From Rhodospirillales bacterium (GTDB taxonomy: Bacteria; Pseudomonadota; Alphaproteobacteria; Reyranellales; Reyranellaceae), in contig WHTW01000055.1 in NCBI GenBank assembly GCA_009377525.1, positions 1 through 42,595 of the forward strand: DNA of 42,595 bases, in the 5' to 3' direction. Within the stretch, counting starts at the first letter, position 1. Every line of letters begins with the position of its first letter. The translations under genes were made by a program, and so were the position numbers. A model generated the notes under the pieces. That model saw only the letters and a list, made by a program, of their open reading frames with translations, had not been told where the DNA came from and ran no database searches. Of this stretch, positions 7,782 through 15,166 are shown in pieces.

Positions 7782-8079
7782 CTCGGCTGCCTTGCTGCTG
7801 CGTCGGGCGGGCCGGATAGCCGGCATTCATGCTGGCTGCCGCGATGGCGTCGGGGTTCGTCTTCGCGTCGTCGAAGGTCACGGTCGCGGTTTTCGCCTCG
7901 AACGAAACGGCCACCTGCGCGACGCCCGGGACCGCCGCCATCGATGTCTTCACGATGTAGGGACATGAGGCACAGGTCATGTTGTCGACGGCGAAAGTGA
8001 CCGTGCGTTCGCCGGCGAAGGCGGCCGGCGCCGTCATCACCGAGGCGATCAGGGCGAAAACGCTCAGGCTCTTCTTCAT
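7774..8079 (-). CDS. merP: Periplasmic mercury-binding protein MerP
   Basis: A 101-residue MerP. It has a signal peptide (MKKSLSVFALIASVMTAPAA, cleaved near AFA) and then an HMA domain with NMTCASC (Cys36, Cys39), which binds Hg(II) in the periplasm and hands it to MerT. The domain continues as AAVPGVAQV, VTFDDAKT and NAGYPAR, the normal length and order. It lies 21 bp after merT and overlaps the MerF-like gene by 8 bp, so merT-merP-merF-merBA form one translationally coupled unit. Transcription should start at the MerR-type promoter before merT. Confidence 0.95.
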   Translation of the reverse strand: MKKSLSVFALIASVMTAPAAFAGERTVTFAVDNMTCASCPYIVKTSMAAVPGVAQVAVSFEAKTATVTFDDAKTNPDAIAAASMNAGYPARPTQQQGSRDE

Positions 8080-8100
8080 GGGGCGGGTCTCCTCTTGGTC

Positions 8101-8526
8101 TCAGGCGCGAAGCAGCAGCGGGGCGACGTAGTCAAAGGCGAAGGCGGCCACCACGAGCACCGTCGCAATCCAGAGTGCGAGTTGAACAAGGCGGCTGGGG
8201 ATGGGGCGGGCGCAGGCAGCATCATCGGCACAGGCCCGCCTGGGCTTCCAGTAGACGAGGTAGAAGCCGTAGCCGAGAAGGCCTGCGGTCCCCGCGACGA
8301 AGAGCGGCTTATAAGGCGCGAGCGCGGTCAGATTGCCGATCCAGGCGCCGCCGATGCCGAGGATGAACAGGACAAGCGGCACGATGCAGCAGGACGAAGC
8401 CGCAAGGGCGCCGAGGATCCCGCCGACCGCGACCAAACGCTGCCGTTCGATTTGACTGCGCTCAAGTGCCGGCTGAACTTCGACCGCCGGTGACGCAACT
8501 TTGATGTCAGGGCTGAATGGCCCCAT
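8101..8526 (-). CDS. merT: Mercuric transport protein MerT
   Basis: A 141-residue inner-membrane Hg(II) importer. Three helices are visible. Helix 1 carries the vicinal cysteines (AASSCCIVPLVLF), followed by GGAWIGNLTALAPYKPLF. The loop after YWKPRR has two more cysteines (ACADDAAC), and a third helix lies near the C terminus. The ATG at 8568 is too early because it falls inside the -10 element of the promoter. The ATG at 8526 has GAGGT at proper spacing. Helix 1 is preceded by ~30 polar residues, longer than in classical MerT. It is first in the operon merT-merP-merF-like-merBA. Confidence 0.93.
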   Translation of the reverse strand: MGPFSPDIKVASPAVEVQPALERSQIERQRLVAVGGILGALAASSCCIVPLVLFILGIGGAWIGNLTALAPYKPLFVAGTAGLLGYGFYLVYWKPRRACADDAACARPIPSRLVQLALWIATVLVVAAFAFDYVAPLLLRA

Positions 8527-8568
8527 GTGCGACCTCGCATTTTGCTGCCCAGATCCGATCCAAGTCAT

Positions 8569-8599
8569 AACGTAGGGTCTGTAGCAACTACAGGCTCAA
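8569..8599 (-). promoter_or_regulatory. MerR-type promoter/operator of the merT operon
   Basis: Read on the minus strand: -35 TTGAGC (8599-8594), a 19-bp spacer, and -10 TACGTT (8574-8569). The spacer holds the dyad CTGTAG-N3-CTACAG (8579-8593). A 19-bp spacer with a central dyad is the hallmark of promoters that MerR proteins activate by untwisting. The half-sites are the same as in the operator before merR at 9427-9441, so that MerR is the likely regulator. Confidence 0.88.
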
Positions 8600-8726
8600 G
8601 TGCAGATTTCCTGTTGTAGAATCACGGTTTGGTGAAAGGTGGAGCTGGACTCGCAGACGGGTCCGCTTACGTCGCCGCGTGGCCGCTGCCAGGTCACCAT
8701 GAGTTGCCCCTGCGGACCAATGAGAC

Positions 8727-8969
8727 CTACCGGCGGCGACCGATATCAAAGAGCGCGACAATTGCGCTGATCACGCCGAGCGAGAACCAGAAAGGCGAGA
8801 AGTGATACCACGGCAACAGAGGCTCGATCATGAGGATCAGGCCGACGCCGAGCAGGGTCCACGCTGAAAGTGGCTTTAGCCCGCTTCTGAACAGTCGCGT
8901 CGCCTTCTCTTTGGTTGAGTGGAATGGCGCGTCTGGGCGCGAAGCTGTTGCCGATGGTAGGCGTGGCAA
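8727..8969 (-). CDS. Small hypothetical membrane protein
   Basis: An 80-residue open frame whose second half is strongly hydrophobic: two probable membrane helices, LSAWTLLGVGLILMIEPLL and FWFSLGVISAIVALF, ending in a basic GRRR. The N-terminal third is basic and polar and has no recognisable motif. The start is uncertain. It lies between the MerR-type promoter at 9417-9447 and merT on the same strand, so it may be the gene that promoter serves. I do not recognise the family and see no cysteine that would bind metal. Confidence 0.45.
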   Translation of the reverse strand: MPRLPSATASRPDAPFHSTKEKATRLFRSGLKPLSAWTLLGVGLILMIEPLLPWYHFSPFWFSLGVISAIVALFDIGRRR

Positions 8970-9133
8970 TTGCCCTGCGACGCGCAGCCTCGCTCACATT
9001 CTTCTCGCGTCATCTCTCCCTTGGCGAAACATTCATCGATGACTTCATGTCGCACGTGGAATTCGTCGAATCGCCCGCGTCTCGCACGGCGACCACCGAC
9101 CGTCGGCGACAGCCACTCCCATTCAGGCAGCAT
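8876..9133 (-). CDS. Doubtful small ORF with a SHOCT-like stretch
   Basis: An 85-codon frame overlapping the previous ORF in another frame. The stretch HEVIDECFAKGEMTREECE resembles the short C-terminal SHOCT helix (pattern LxxxxxxGEIxxEEYE). The last third is basic and looks non-coding. One possibility is a frameshifted ancestor that joined this N-terminal part to the membrane helices of the ORF ending at 8727. Between 9134 and 9416 I see no further gene. Confidence 0.25.
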   Translation of the reverse strand: MLPEWEWLSPTVGGRRARRGRFDEFHVRHEVIDECFAKGEMTREECERGCASQGNCHAYHRQQLRAQTRHSTQPKRRRRDCSEAG

Positions 9134-9416
9134 GCGAGCCTCCCATCAGAGTCCCCTTGCTGATAAGGCCCAGTGATGTCTTCCGAAATGAAAGCACCAG
9201 TCATTGATGACGACTTCAGGCCATATTCGAGGAGCCTTCGCCCGTCGCGAACCGGCGCCTCTTAGGGTGCAGGCCGGCCACCGGACCTGAGCGCTCGATC
9301 TCGCCACGATGGGCCGGGTGGACTCCCCGTGAGAGGCAGCACGGGCGCTAACCTCATCGCTCGGCAACTTCATTTCGCGGCCTCGGTTCTCGTTGCCCAA
9401 TCCGATATTGGGAGCT

Positions 9417-9447
9417 ATCTTAAACTCTGTAGTTACTACAGACTCAA
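9417..9447 (-). promoter_or_regulatory. MerR-type promoter/operator divergent from merR
   Basis: Minus-strand elements are -35 TTGAGT (9447-9442), a 19-bp spacer, and -10 TAAGAT (9422-9417). The dyad is CTGTAGTTACTACAG (9427-9441). It lies 13 bp before the merR start, so MerR bound here should repress its own gene while activating minus-strand transcription toward the small ORFs and merT. Confidence 0.85.
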
Positions 9448-9459
9448 GGGGATTTTCCA

Positions 9460-9888
9460 ATGAGCGGTCGCAGTTCGGTAAAGAGCTTGCAGCGAGCTGA
9501 ACTAGCCAAGCGCACGGGCTGCAATCTGGAGACCGTGCGCTATTATGAGAAGGTCGGTCTTCTGCCCGAACCGCCGCGCACGGCCGGCGGCTATCGGAGC
9601 TACGACACCACGCACGAGCGGCGCCTGAGCTTCGTGCTGAGGGCGCGCGAGCTCGGCTTCTCCCTCGATGAAATCCGTGAACTGCTGCATCTGGTCGACG
9701 AGCGCGACCAACCCTGCGCCGAGGCGCGCGCCGTCGCCGCCACGCACCTTGACGACGTGCGGGCGAAGATCGCCGATCTGAAACGCATGGAGCGGGTGCT
9801 GAAAGACGTGGTCGCGCAATGCGCCGACGGCACGCTGCCGGATTGCCCGCTGATCGAAACGCTGTTCCAGGAGCGAACGGTCAACTGA
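9460..9888 (+). CDS. merR: Mercury-responsive regulator MerR
   Basis: A 142-residue MerR-family activator/repressor. The winged-helix DNA-binding part has LAKRTGCNLETVRYYEKVGLL and GGYRSY, then ELGFSLDEIRELL. A long dimerisation helix follows. Three cysteines fit the Hg(II) site formed across the dimer: Cys86 (DQPC), Cys121 and Cys129 (CADGTLPDC), matching Cys82/117/126 of the transposon-encoded protein. The CPLIETL ending is typical. The operator 13 bp upstream and an identical half-site pair before merT show its targets. It is divergent from the mer operon and is followed after 116 bp by the second MerR gene. Confidence 0.93.
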   Translation: MSGRSSVKSLQRAELAKRTGCNLETVRYYEKVGLLPEPPRTAGGYRSYDTTHERRLSFVLRARELGFSLDEIRELLHLVDERDQPCAEARAVAATHLDDVRAKIADLKRMERVLKDVVAQCADGTLPDCPLIETLFQERTVN

Positions 9889-9952
9889 TCACAGTGCGTC
9901 ATGGACGCAAGAGGAGGCTGCCGGGAACCCCGCGTGGCGTTCCTTTCAGCTG

Positions 9953-9984
9953 TTGACTCCGTACTATAGTACGGAATCTAACGT
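9953..9984 (+). promoter_or_regulatory. MerR-type promoter/operator of the merR-HMA gene
   Basis: Plus-strand -35 TTGACT (9953-9958) is followed by the dyad CCGTACTATAGTACGG (9959-9974) and a -10 reading CTAACG (19-bp spacer) or TAACGT (20-bp). The half-sites differ from those of the merR/merT operators and recur only at 11421-11436. Confidence 0.85.
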
Positions 9985-10004
9985 GCTCAATTGCGAGACA
10001 CGCC

Positions 10005-10697
10005 ATGGCCACCGGAATGACCATCAGCCGAGCCGCCGAGCAGGCGGGCGTCGGCGTCGAGACCATCCGCTTCTACGAACGGCGTGGGCTGATCGCCCAA
10101 CCCGCGCGGCCCCGCAGTGGCGGCTACCGCTTCTACGATGATGAGGTCGTCGAGCGCATCCGCTTCGTCCGGCAAGCGCAGGAGCTCGGCTTCTCGCTGC
10201 GCGAGATCGCGGAACTCCTCTCGCTGCGGGCCGATCCGGGGGCCGATTGCGGCGACGTCCGAACGCAGGCGCTGACCAAGCGTGAGGAGGTCAACCGCAA
10301 GATCACGCAGCTTCAGCACATCCGGAGCGCCCTCGACGAATTGATTGCTACCTGCCCGGGCGGTGGCGCCTTGCGCGCCTGCACGATCATCGACGCAATG
10401 GCCGGTCGCCGAGCGACAAAGGCCCTCCGACCATCCGGCAAGACAGTTCGTCAGAAGCGAGCAACGAAAGGACACAACGTGAAGACAGCCAACTTCAAGA
10501 TCGATGGCATGCACTGCGACGGCTGTGCACGCACTATCGAGGCGCTCGTTTCAATGGAGCCCGGCGTGCGCAAGGCGACCGTCTCGTTCAAGGCGCGGGA
10601 GGCGCGCATCCTGTTCGATCCGCTGGCCTTGAACGAGGACCAGCTCGCGGCGGCGATCCGCAAAGCCGGATACTCCGTCGCGGGCCAGCCATCGTGA
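10005..10697 (+). CDS. MerR-family regulator fused to an HMA metal-binding domain
   Basis: A 230-residue protein made of two modules. Residues 1-~135 are a MerR-type regulator: AEQAGVGVETIRFYERRGLI, GGYRFYDD, ELGFSLREIAELL, a dimer helix, and the metal triad Cys82, Cys117 and Cys126 (CPGGGALRAC), with exactly the numbering of classical MerR and suited to Hg, Cd or Pb. A basic linker (~136-158) leads to an HMA domain (159-230) with GMHCDGCARTIEALV and SMEPGVRKATV, ending AGYSVAGQPS. The HMA could load metal onto the sensor or buffer it. Val159 is a GTG with a strong Shine-Dalgarno, so the HMA may also be made alone. The gene overlaps the CcdA-like gene by 4 bp. Its own operator lies 20 bp upstream of the start. 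Confidence 0.9.
   Translation: MATGMTISRAAEQAGVGVETIRFYERRGLIAQPARPRSGGYRFYDDEVVERIRFVRQAQELGFSLREIAELLSLRADPGADCGDVRTQALTKREEVNRKITQLQHIRSALDELIATCPGGGALRACTIIDAMAGRRATKALRPSGKTVRQKRATKGHNVKTANFKIDGMHCDGCARTIEALVSMEPGVRKATVSFKAREARILFDPLALNEDQLAAAIRKAGYSVAGQPS
10466..10481 (+). promoter_or_regulatory. Internal ribosome-binding site and GTG start for the HMA domain
   Basis: GAAAGGA (10466-10472) stands 6 bp before GTG (10479-10481), in frame with the regulator and exactly at the domain border, where VKTANFKIDGMHC begins. Initiation here would give a free 72-residue CopZ/MerP-like metallochaperone ending at the same stop. Spacing and position make chance less likely, but no expression evidence exists. 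Confidence 0.55.
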
Positions 10698-11374
10698 CGG
10701 AATTCGGGTTCATCAACCTCCTTGTGCTCCCCGCGGCGCTAGGTCTGCTGGGCTTCGTCGAGCCCTGCTCGATCGGGTCGAGCCTCATCTTCATCAAGTA
10801 TCTGGAGCGCAAGGAGGCGGCCCGGAGACTGACCGAGACCATTCTGTTCGCGGTGACGCGCGCGCTGTTCATCGGGGGGCTGGGCATCCTCGCCGTTCTT
10901 CTGGGTACGGCATTCCTTGGGCTGCAGAAAGGCGCGTGGATCTTGCTCGGCGCGATCTACGTCTTCATCGGCAGCCTCTACCTCGCAGGACGGGCGCAAG
11001 TGCTGATGCGGTCGGTAGGGCCGAGCCTCGCGAGCCTTTCCGGCGCGCGTGGATCCGTCGGCCTCGGCGTGCTGTTTGGCCTCAACATTCCGGCCTGCGC
11101 GGCACCGCTGCTGCTGATCCTGCTCGGCGCTGCCGCTGCCGGCGGTGCGACGGGCTCGACATTCCTCGGCGGCTTCGTCTCCCTCGCCGTGTTCGGCCTC
11201 GCGCTGTCGCTGCCGCTTGTCCTGGCGGTGCTGTTCGCACCGGCGAGGGCAGCACTCGACTGGCTGGCTGGTCTCTCCGGCCGCATGCCGTTCTGGACCG
11301 GCGTCGTACTTACGGTACTCGGCCTGTGGTCGATCGGATTCGGTCTGTTCGCTCACCTGCCCGAGCCGGCGTGA
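10694..11374 (+). CDS. CcdA/DsbD-like membrane thiol-redox protein
   Basis: A 226-residue, six-helix membrane protein of the CcdA/DsbD-transmembrane superfamily, which carries reducing equivalents across the inner membrane through two cysteines. Cys25 lies in the first helix (FVEPCSIGSS) and Cys135 in the fourth (NIPACAAPLL), the expected spacing for the redox pair. The start is a GTG inside the stop region of the regulator gene (GTGA overlap), so translation is coupled. The MerR-type promoter of the P-type ATPase gene follows 40 bp after it. A role in reducing periplasmic thiols for metal delivery, or in moving metal itself, is inferred from context only. Confidence 0.82.
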   Translation: MTEFGFINLLVLPAALGLLGFVEPCSIGSSLIFIKYLERKEAARRLTETILFAVTRALFIGGLGILAVLLGTAFLGLQKGAWILLGAIYVFIGSLYLAGRAQVLMRSVGPSLASLSGARGSVGLGVLFGLNIPACAAPLLLILLGAAAAGGATGSTFLGGFVSLAVFGLALSLPLVLAVLFAPARAALDWLAGLSGRMPFWTGVVLTVLGLWSIGFGLFAHLPEPA

Positions 11375-11414
11375 GGCAAGCGCGACCTCACTTTCCGCAG
11401 ATCATCATCGCCTC

Positions 11415-11446
11415 TTGACTCCGTACGCTAGTACGGGGCGCAGACT
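11415..11446 (+). promoter_or_regulatory. MerR-type promoter/operator of the P-type ATPase operon
   Basis: The elements are -35 TTGACT (11415-11420), the dyad CCGTACGCTAGTACGG (11421-11436), and a poor -10 (GCAGAC or CAGACT, 19- or 20-bp spacer). The half-sites are identical to the operator before the MerR-HMA gene, so that regulator should control the six-kilobase operon downstream. Confidence 0.82.
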
Positions 11447-11517
11447 TCTGCTGAAGCTGCTCGAACCGAAGCCGGCAAGGGCGTCCTTCCCGGCAAACAG
11501 CCTCAACGGAGGCCGCC

Positions 11518-13965
11518 ATGACCATCGCGACAACCACAGACACTGGCACCCTGCCACTATGGACCGAGGAGCCCGCGAGCCGCCCGGATCGGGCGCGTAT
11601 TCGGGCGCGCATCGGCGGGCTCCACTGCTCGCTGTGCACGAGCACCATCGAAAAGGCGCTCGGCCGCAAGCCCGGCGTCGACAAGGTGGCGGTGAGCCTC
11701 ACCCACGAGCAGGCGCTGGTTGAATACGACCCAGCCGTAGCCGACCCAGCTGAACTCCTGCAGACGCTGCGCGACATCGGCTACACACTGCACGATCCGC
11801 GCAAGCTGCGCGCCTTCGAGGAAGAGGAACGCGATCTCGTGCGCGAGGGTCGGCGCTTCCTCGTCGCGGTTACCTTCAGCCTGGTCGCCATCGCGCTTAT
11901 CGCTAGTCCGACCGGCATCTGGTCGACCGCGCTGCCGCTCGTCGCCACGCTCGGCCTCATCGCCTTCGTGTTCCTGGTGCTGCGCTCGCAAGGGCTGTGG
12001 ATCGCGTCCTTGAGCGCCGCCGGGCTTGGCGTGCTCGCCGGGACATTGCTCCTGTACCGCGAGACGCCTGGTTTGATACCGGCTACGCCGTGGTTGGTGG
12101 GTGCGCTTGCATCTGTCCTCGTCTTCGGCGTCGCCCGTCACATCCTGAGCATGGCGATCCAGGCGCTGCGCCGGGGGATTCTGAATCAGCACGTGCTCCT
12201 GGAAGCAGGCGCGTTCGCCGGCCTCACGGGCGGCCTGATCGGGCTCACCTTCGATCCGCCCGGCTATCCGACTGCGCCGTTCTTCGCGGTCTCGGTCATG
12301 GTCGCCACCTACCATCTCTTCTCGGAATGGCTGTCGCTCATCGTCAAGACGCGCAGCTCGCAAGCGGTCAAGCGCCTCCTCGACCTGCAGCCGGACGTCG
12401 CCCGCGTCGTGCGGAACGGCCGCGAGGTGGAGATGCCGATAGCGGACGTCGTGGGCGGCGACCTCGTGCGCATCCGCCCGGGTGAACGCTTGCCCGTCGA
12501 TGGCGAGGTGGTGGAGGGACATTCCTCGGTCGACCAGGCGCTCGTCACCGGCGAGCCGATCCCGGTCGAGCGCACGGCCGGCGACGAGGTCATCGGTGGA
12601 TCGATCAACGGCATGGGCACGCTGCTCGTTCGGGTCACCGCCATCGGCGAGCAGAGTTTCCTGCAACGGGTCGCGCGCGAGGTCGAGGATGCCCGCGCGC
12701 TTAAGCCGAGCCTGCTGCATCTCGTCGACCGCGTGCTCGTCGTCTACACGCCGACGGTGCTCGCGATCGCGGCGCTCGCAACGCTCGGCTGGATCATTGT
12801 TCCTTGGCTGCTCGGCAGCGAGCCCGACCTGCAGCGGGCGGTCTTCGCCGGCCTGAGCGTGCTCGTCATGGGCTATCCCTGCGCCGTCGGCATCTCGGCG
12901 CCGCTGTCGATCGTTCGCGGCGCCGGCGCAGCGGCCGAGCGGGGAATCCTCATGCGCACCGGCGAGGCGTTCCAGGGCTACCGCCTGGTGAACCAGATCG
13001 CCTTCGACAAGACCGGAACACTGACCGAGGGAAAGCCGCGCCTTATCGAGATCGAGGCGACCGGAGTTGGCGAAGACGAGCTGCTCGGCATCGCGGCCGC
13101 GGCCGAAGCCGCCTCCGAGCATCCGCTGGCAGACGCGATCGTCACGGCCGCCTTCGAGCGAGGTATCACGCCGCCTGAGGTGGAGCACTTCGAGGCCGTG
13201 CCGGGCAAGGGCGTCCGAGCGCGCATCGGGGTGGAAACGGTGCTGGCCGGCAGCCCGCGCTTCATGATCGAGAGCGGCGTCGACCTGGCGCCGCTGGCGC
13301 GCCGCATCGATGCGCTCGAAAGCGCCGGGCGCACCGTCATCGCTGTCTGCCGCAAGGGTCGACCTCTCGGCCTTCTTGCCCTTGGAGACGCCGTGAGGAG
13401 CGAGGCCGCCCAAGTCTTGGCCGCCCTCAAGGCGGCGGGCGTCAAAACCGTGCTTGTGACCGGCGACAACGAGCTCGCGGCGCGACGGGTCGCGGCCGAG
13501 GTCGGGATCGACGAGGTTCACGCCGGAATCCTGCCCGGCGAAAAGGCGGCGCTCGTGCGGGGGCTTCAGGAAAAGGGCCGCGTGGCAATGATCGGCGACG
13601 GTATCAACGATGCACCGGCGCTGATGCAGGCGGACGTCGGCATCGCCATGGGCGGTGGCACCGACATCGCCATCGATTCGGCCGACATCGTCATCCTGAG
13701 CAATCGGCTCGAGGGCGTGGTGACCGCCCGGGAGATCAGTCGCCGCAGCTACGCCAAGATGGTGCAGAACGTCTCGCTCGCGTTCCTGTTCAACGGCATC
13801 GGCGTGCCGCTGGCGGCGACCGGGCTGATTTATCCGGTCTGGGCGATGGTGGCCATGGCGGTGAGCGTGACCACGATCTTCTTCAACTCGCTATGGGGCC
13901 AGCCCTCGCTGTTCTTCCAGGCCATCCTCAGCGTCGGCAAACCGGTCGCAGCGGAGAAGGCATGA
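11518..13965 (+). CDS. P1B-type heavy-metal-transporting ATPase with a YPC motif
   Basis: An 815-residue metal pump. Residues ~25-95 are an HMA domain with GLHCSLC (Cys37, Cys40). Membrane helices follow, then the actuator domain with TGEP (344-347). The core motif in the transport helix is Tyr453-Pro454-Cys455-Ala, where P1B pumps usually have CPC, CPH or SPC. Catalytic DKTGT begins at Asp497, the His-Pro motif is at 535-536 (SEHPLAD), and GDGIND spans 693-698. All catalytic features are present, so it should pump ions out of the cytoplasm. The unusual membrane site leaves the metal uncertain. It is first in an operon, and its stop overlaps the next start (ATGA). Confidence 0.92.
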   Translation: MTIATTTDTGTLPLWTEEPASRPDRARIRARIGGLHCSLCTSTIEKALGRKPGVDKVAVSLTHEQALVEYDPAVADPAELLQTLRDIGYTLHDPRKLRAFEEEERDLVREGRRFLVAVTFSLVAIALIASPTGIWSTALPLVATLGLIAFVFLVLRSQGLWIASLSAAGLGVLAGTLLLYRETPGLIPATPWLVGALASVLVFGVARHILSMAIQALRRGILNQHVLLEAGAFAGLTGGLIGLTFDPPGYPTAPFFAVSVMVATYHLFSEWLSLIVKTRSSQAVKRLLDLQPDVARVVRNGREVEMPIADVVGGDLVRIRPGERLPVDGEVVEGHSSVDQALVTGEPIPVERTAGDEVIGGSINGMGTLLVRVTAIGEQSFLQRVAREVEDARALKPSLLHLVDRVLVVYTPTVLAIAALATLGWIIVPWLLGSEPDLQRAVFAGLSVLVMGYPCAVGISAPLSIVRGAGAAAERGILMRTGEAFQGYRLVNQIAFDKTGTLTEGKPRLIEIEATGVGEDELLGIAAAAEAASEHPLADAIVTAAFERGITPPEVEHFEAVPGKGVRARIGVETVLAGSPRFMIESGVDLAPLARRIDALESAGRTVIAVCRKGRPLGLLALGDAVRSEAAQVLAALKAAGVKTVLVTGDNELAARRVAAEVGIDEVHAGILPGEKAALVRGLQEKGRVAMIGDGINDAPALMQADVGIAMGGGTDIAIDSADIVILSNRLEGVVTAREISRRSYAKMVQNVSLAFLFNGIGVPLAATGLIYPVWAMVAMAVSVTTIFFNSLWGQPSLFFQAILSVGKPVAAEKA

Positions 13966-15155
13966 GCGCGATGACCAGGGGACTCCGAAACCCCTTCAGG
14001 ACCCGGGTTCGCACCGGCGTCGTGGCGCTCCTCCTGGCCATCATCATCGGCCTCTTCTCGGTGATGGTCCAGGGTGCCGCCCTCACGCGGCAGAAGTTGG
14101 AGGACCTGCAGGCGAGCGTCCGGACTGTCGTTGAGTTGCGCGAGGCCGGCGCGTTCGGCACCGGCGGCTTCGGCGGCGACAGGCCCATAGGCGCGGGCAC
14201 GTTCTCTCTCGCCACGCTGGAGCAGGTGCGACGTATCGCGAGTGCTGGCCACGTTATCAGGATCGAAGAATACATCCATACCCCCGAGATCGATGCGACG
14301 AGGCCGAATGCCTACGCGATGATCATCGGCCTTCGTCCCACGGCCCCGATGCGCGCGATCGGCGAAGTCGACTACGAGAACGCCCGGATCATTGCGGGGC
14401 GAGCCTTGAGCAAGCCGGACGCTGATCGGGACGTAGCCGTGGTCGGCCGCCTGTATGCGAAGGAGCGCTTGGGCATCGACGCGCCGAGCGAGACCGCGCT
14501 CAGCGGACGTACTGTCGCCTTGAATGGCCACACGCTCGAGGTCATCGGCATCTACGCCACCGGCAACGACTTCGGGGACAACCACGTCTTCGTTCCCCTG
14601 GAAACCTTCCGGCGGATCTACAATCCGGGCGACAGGCTCTCCAAGATCCGCGTTACGGTCGACTCGGTCGCGAACGTCGAGGCTGTCACCGCGGATCTCA
14701 AACAGTTGCGGGGGGTCGACGCCGTCACCGCGTCCGAGCAGGTGTCGACGGCCAGGACCACGCTCGGCAGCATGGCCGCCGCCACGCTCTACGCCTCGCT
14801 TCTGCTGTTCGCGATCGGCGGCGTGCTGGTGGCGTTCGTCATGGTGTTGGCCACCAAGGAGCGCATTCGGGAGATCGGCACGCTCAAGGCGATCGGCGCT
14901 TCGAACTGGGAGATCGTGAAGCAGTTCCTGGCTGAGGTCCTCGCCTTGACCCTTCCCGCCGCGGTCGGGGCCGTTCTCGCGGCCGCCCTGTTCGGCGTCG
15001 CCCTGCGCGCGGCGTTGGACCTCGAACTGCGCCTCGATCAGAACACTCTCTTGTTGATCGTCCTCGGCGGATTCGCCTTTGCCGCGATCGGCAGCTGCTA
15101 TCCGGTCTTCAAGGGCATCCGGCTCAGTCCCGTGCAAGCCATGAAGGCCACATAA
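13962..15155 (+). CDS. ABC transporter permease, MacB/FtsX type (first copy)
   Basis: A 397-residue membrane protein with the MacB/LolC topology: one N-terminal helix (GVVALLLAIIIGLFSVMV), a large periplasmic domain of ~230 residues, and three C-terminal helices starting near SLLLFAIGGVLVAFVMV. The cytoplasmic coupling helix is marked by KERIREIGTLKAIGAS, the FtsX-domain signature, and the end reads LSPVQAMKA. The start at 13962 overlaps the ATPase stop; the earlier in-frame ATG lies inside the pump gene. Such permeases pair with a LolD/MacB-type ATPase and usually drive extrusion or envelope mechanics rather than import. No periplasmic adaptor gene is present. Confidence 0.88.
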   Translation: MSAMTRGLRNPFRTRVRTGVVALLLAIIIGLFSVMVQGAALTRQKLEDLQASVRTVVELREAGAFGTGGFGGDRPIGAGTFSLATLEQVRRIASAGHVIRIEEYIHTPEIDATRPNAYAMIIGLRPTAPMRAIGEVDYENARIIAGRALSKPDADRDVAVVGRLYAKERLGIDAPSETALSGRTVALNGHTLEVIGIYATGNDFGDNHVFVPLETFRRIYNPGDRLSKIRVTVDSVANVEAVTADLKQLRGVDAVTASEQVSTARTTLGSMAAATLYASLLLFAIGGVLVAFVMVLATKERIREIGTLKAIGASNWEIVKQFLAEVLALTLPAAVGAVLAAALFGVALRAALDLELRLDQNTLLLIVLGGFAFAAIGSCYPVFKGIRLSPVQAMKAT

Positions 15156-15166
15156 GGAGAGCCTCG

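Noticed and set aside
11557..13521. 654-codon open frame antisense to the P-type ATPase gene
   Set aside because: It is the GC-rich antisense shadow of a gene with complete motifs. The translation is rich in Arg, Asp and His and has no domain.
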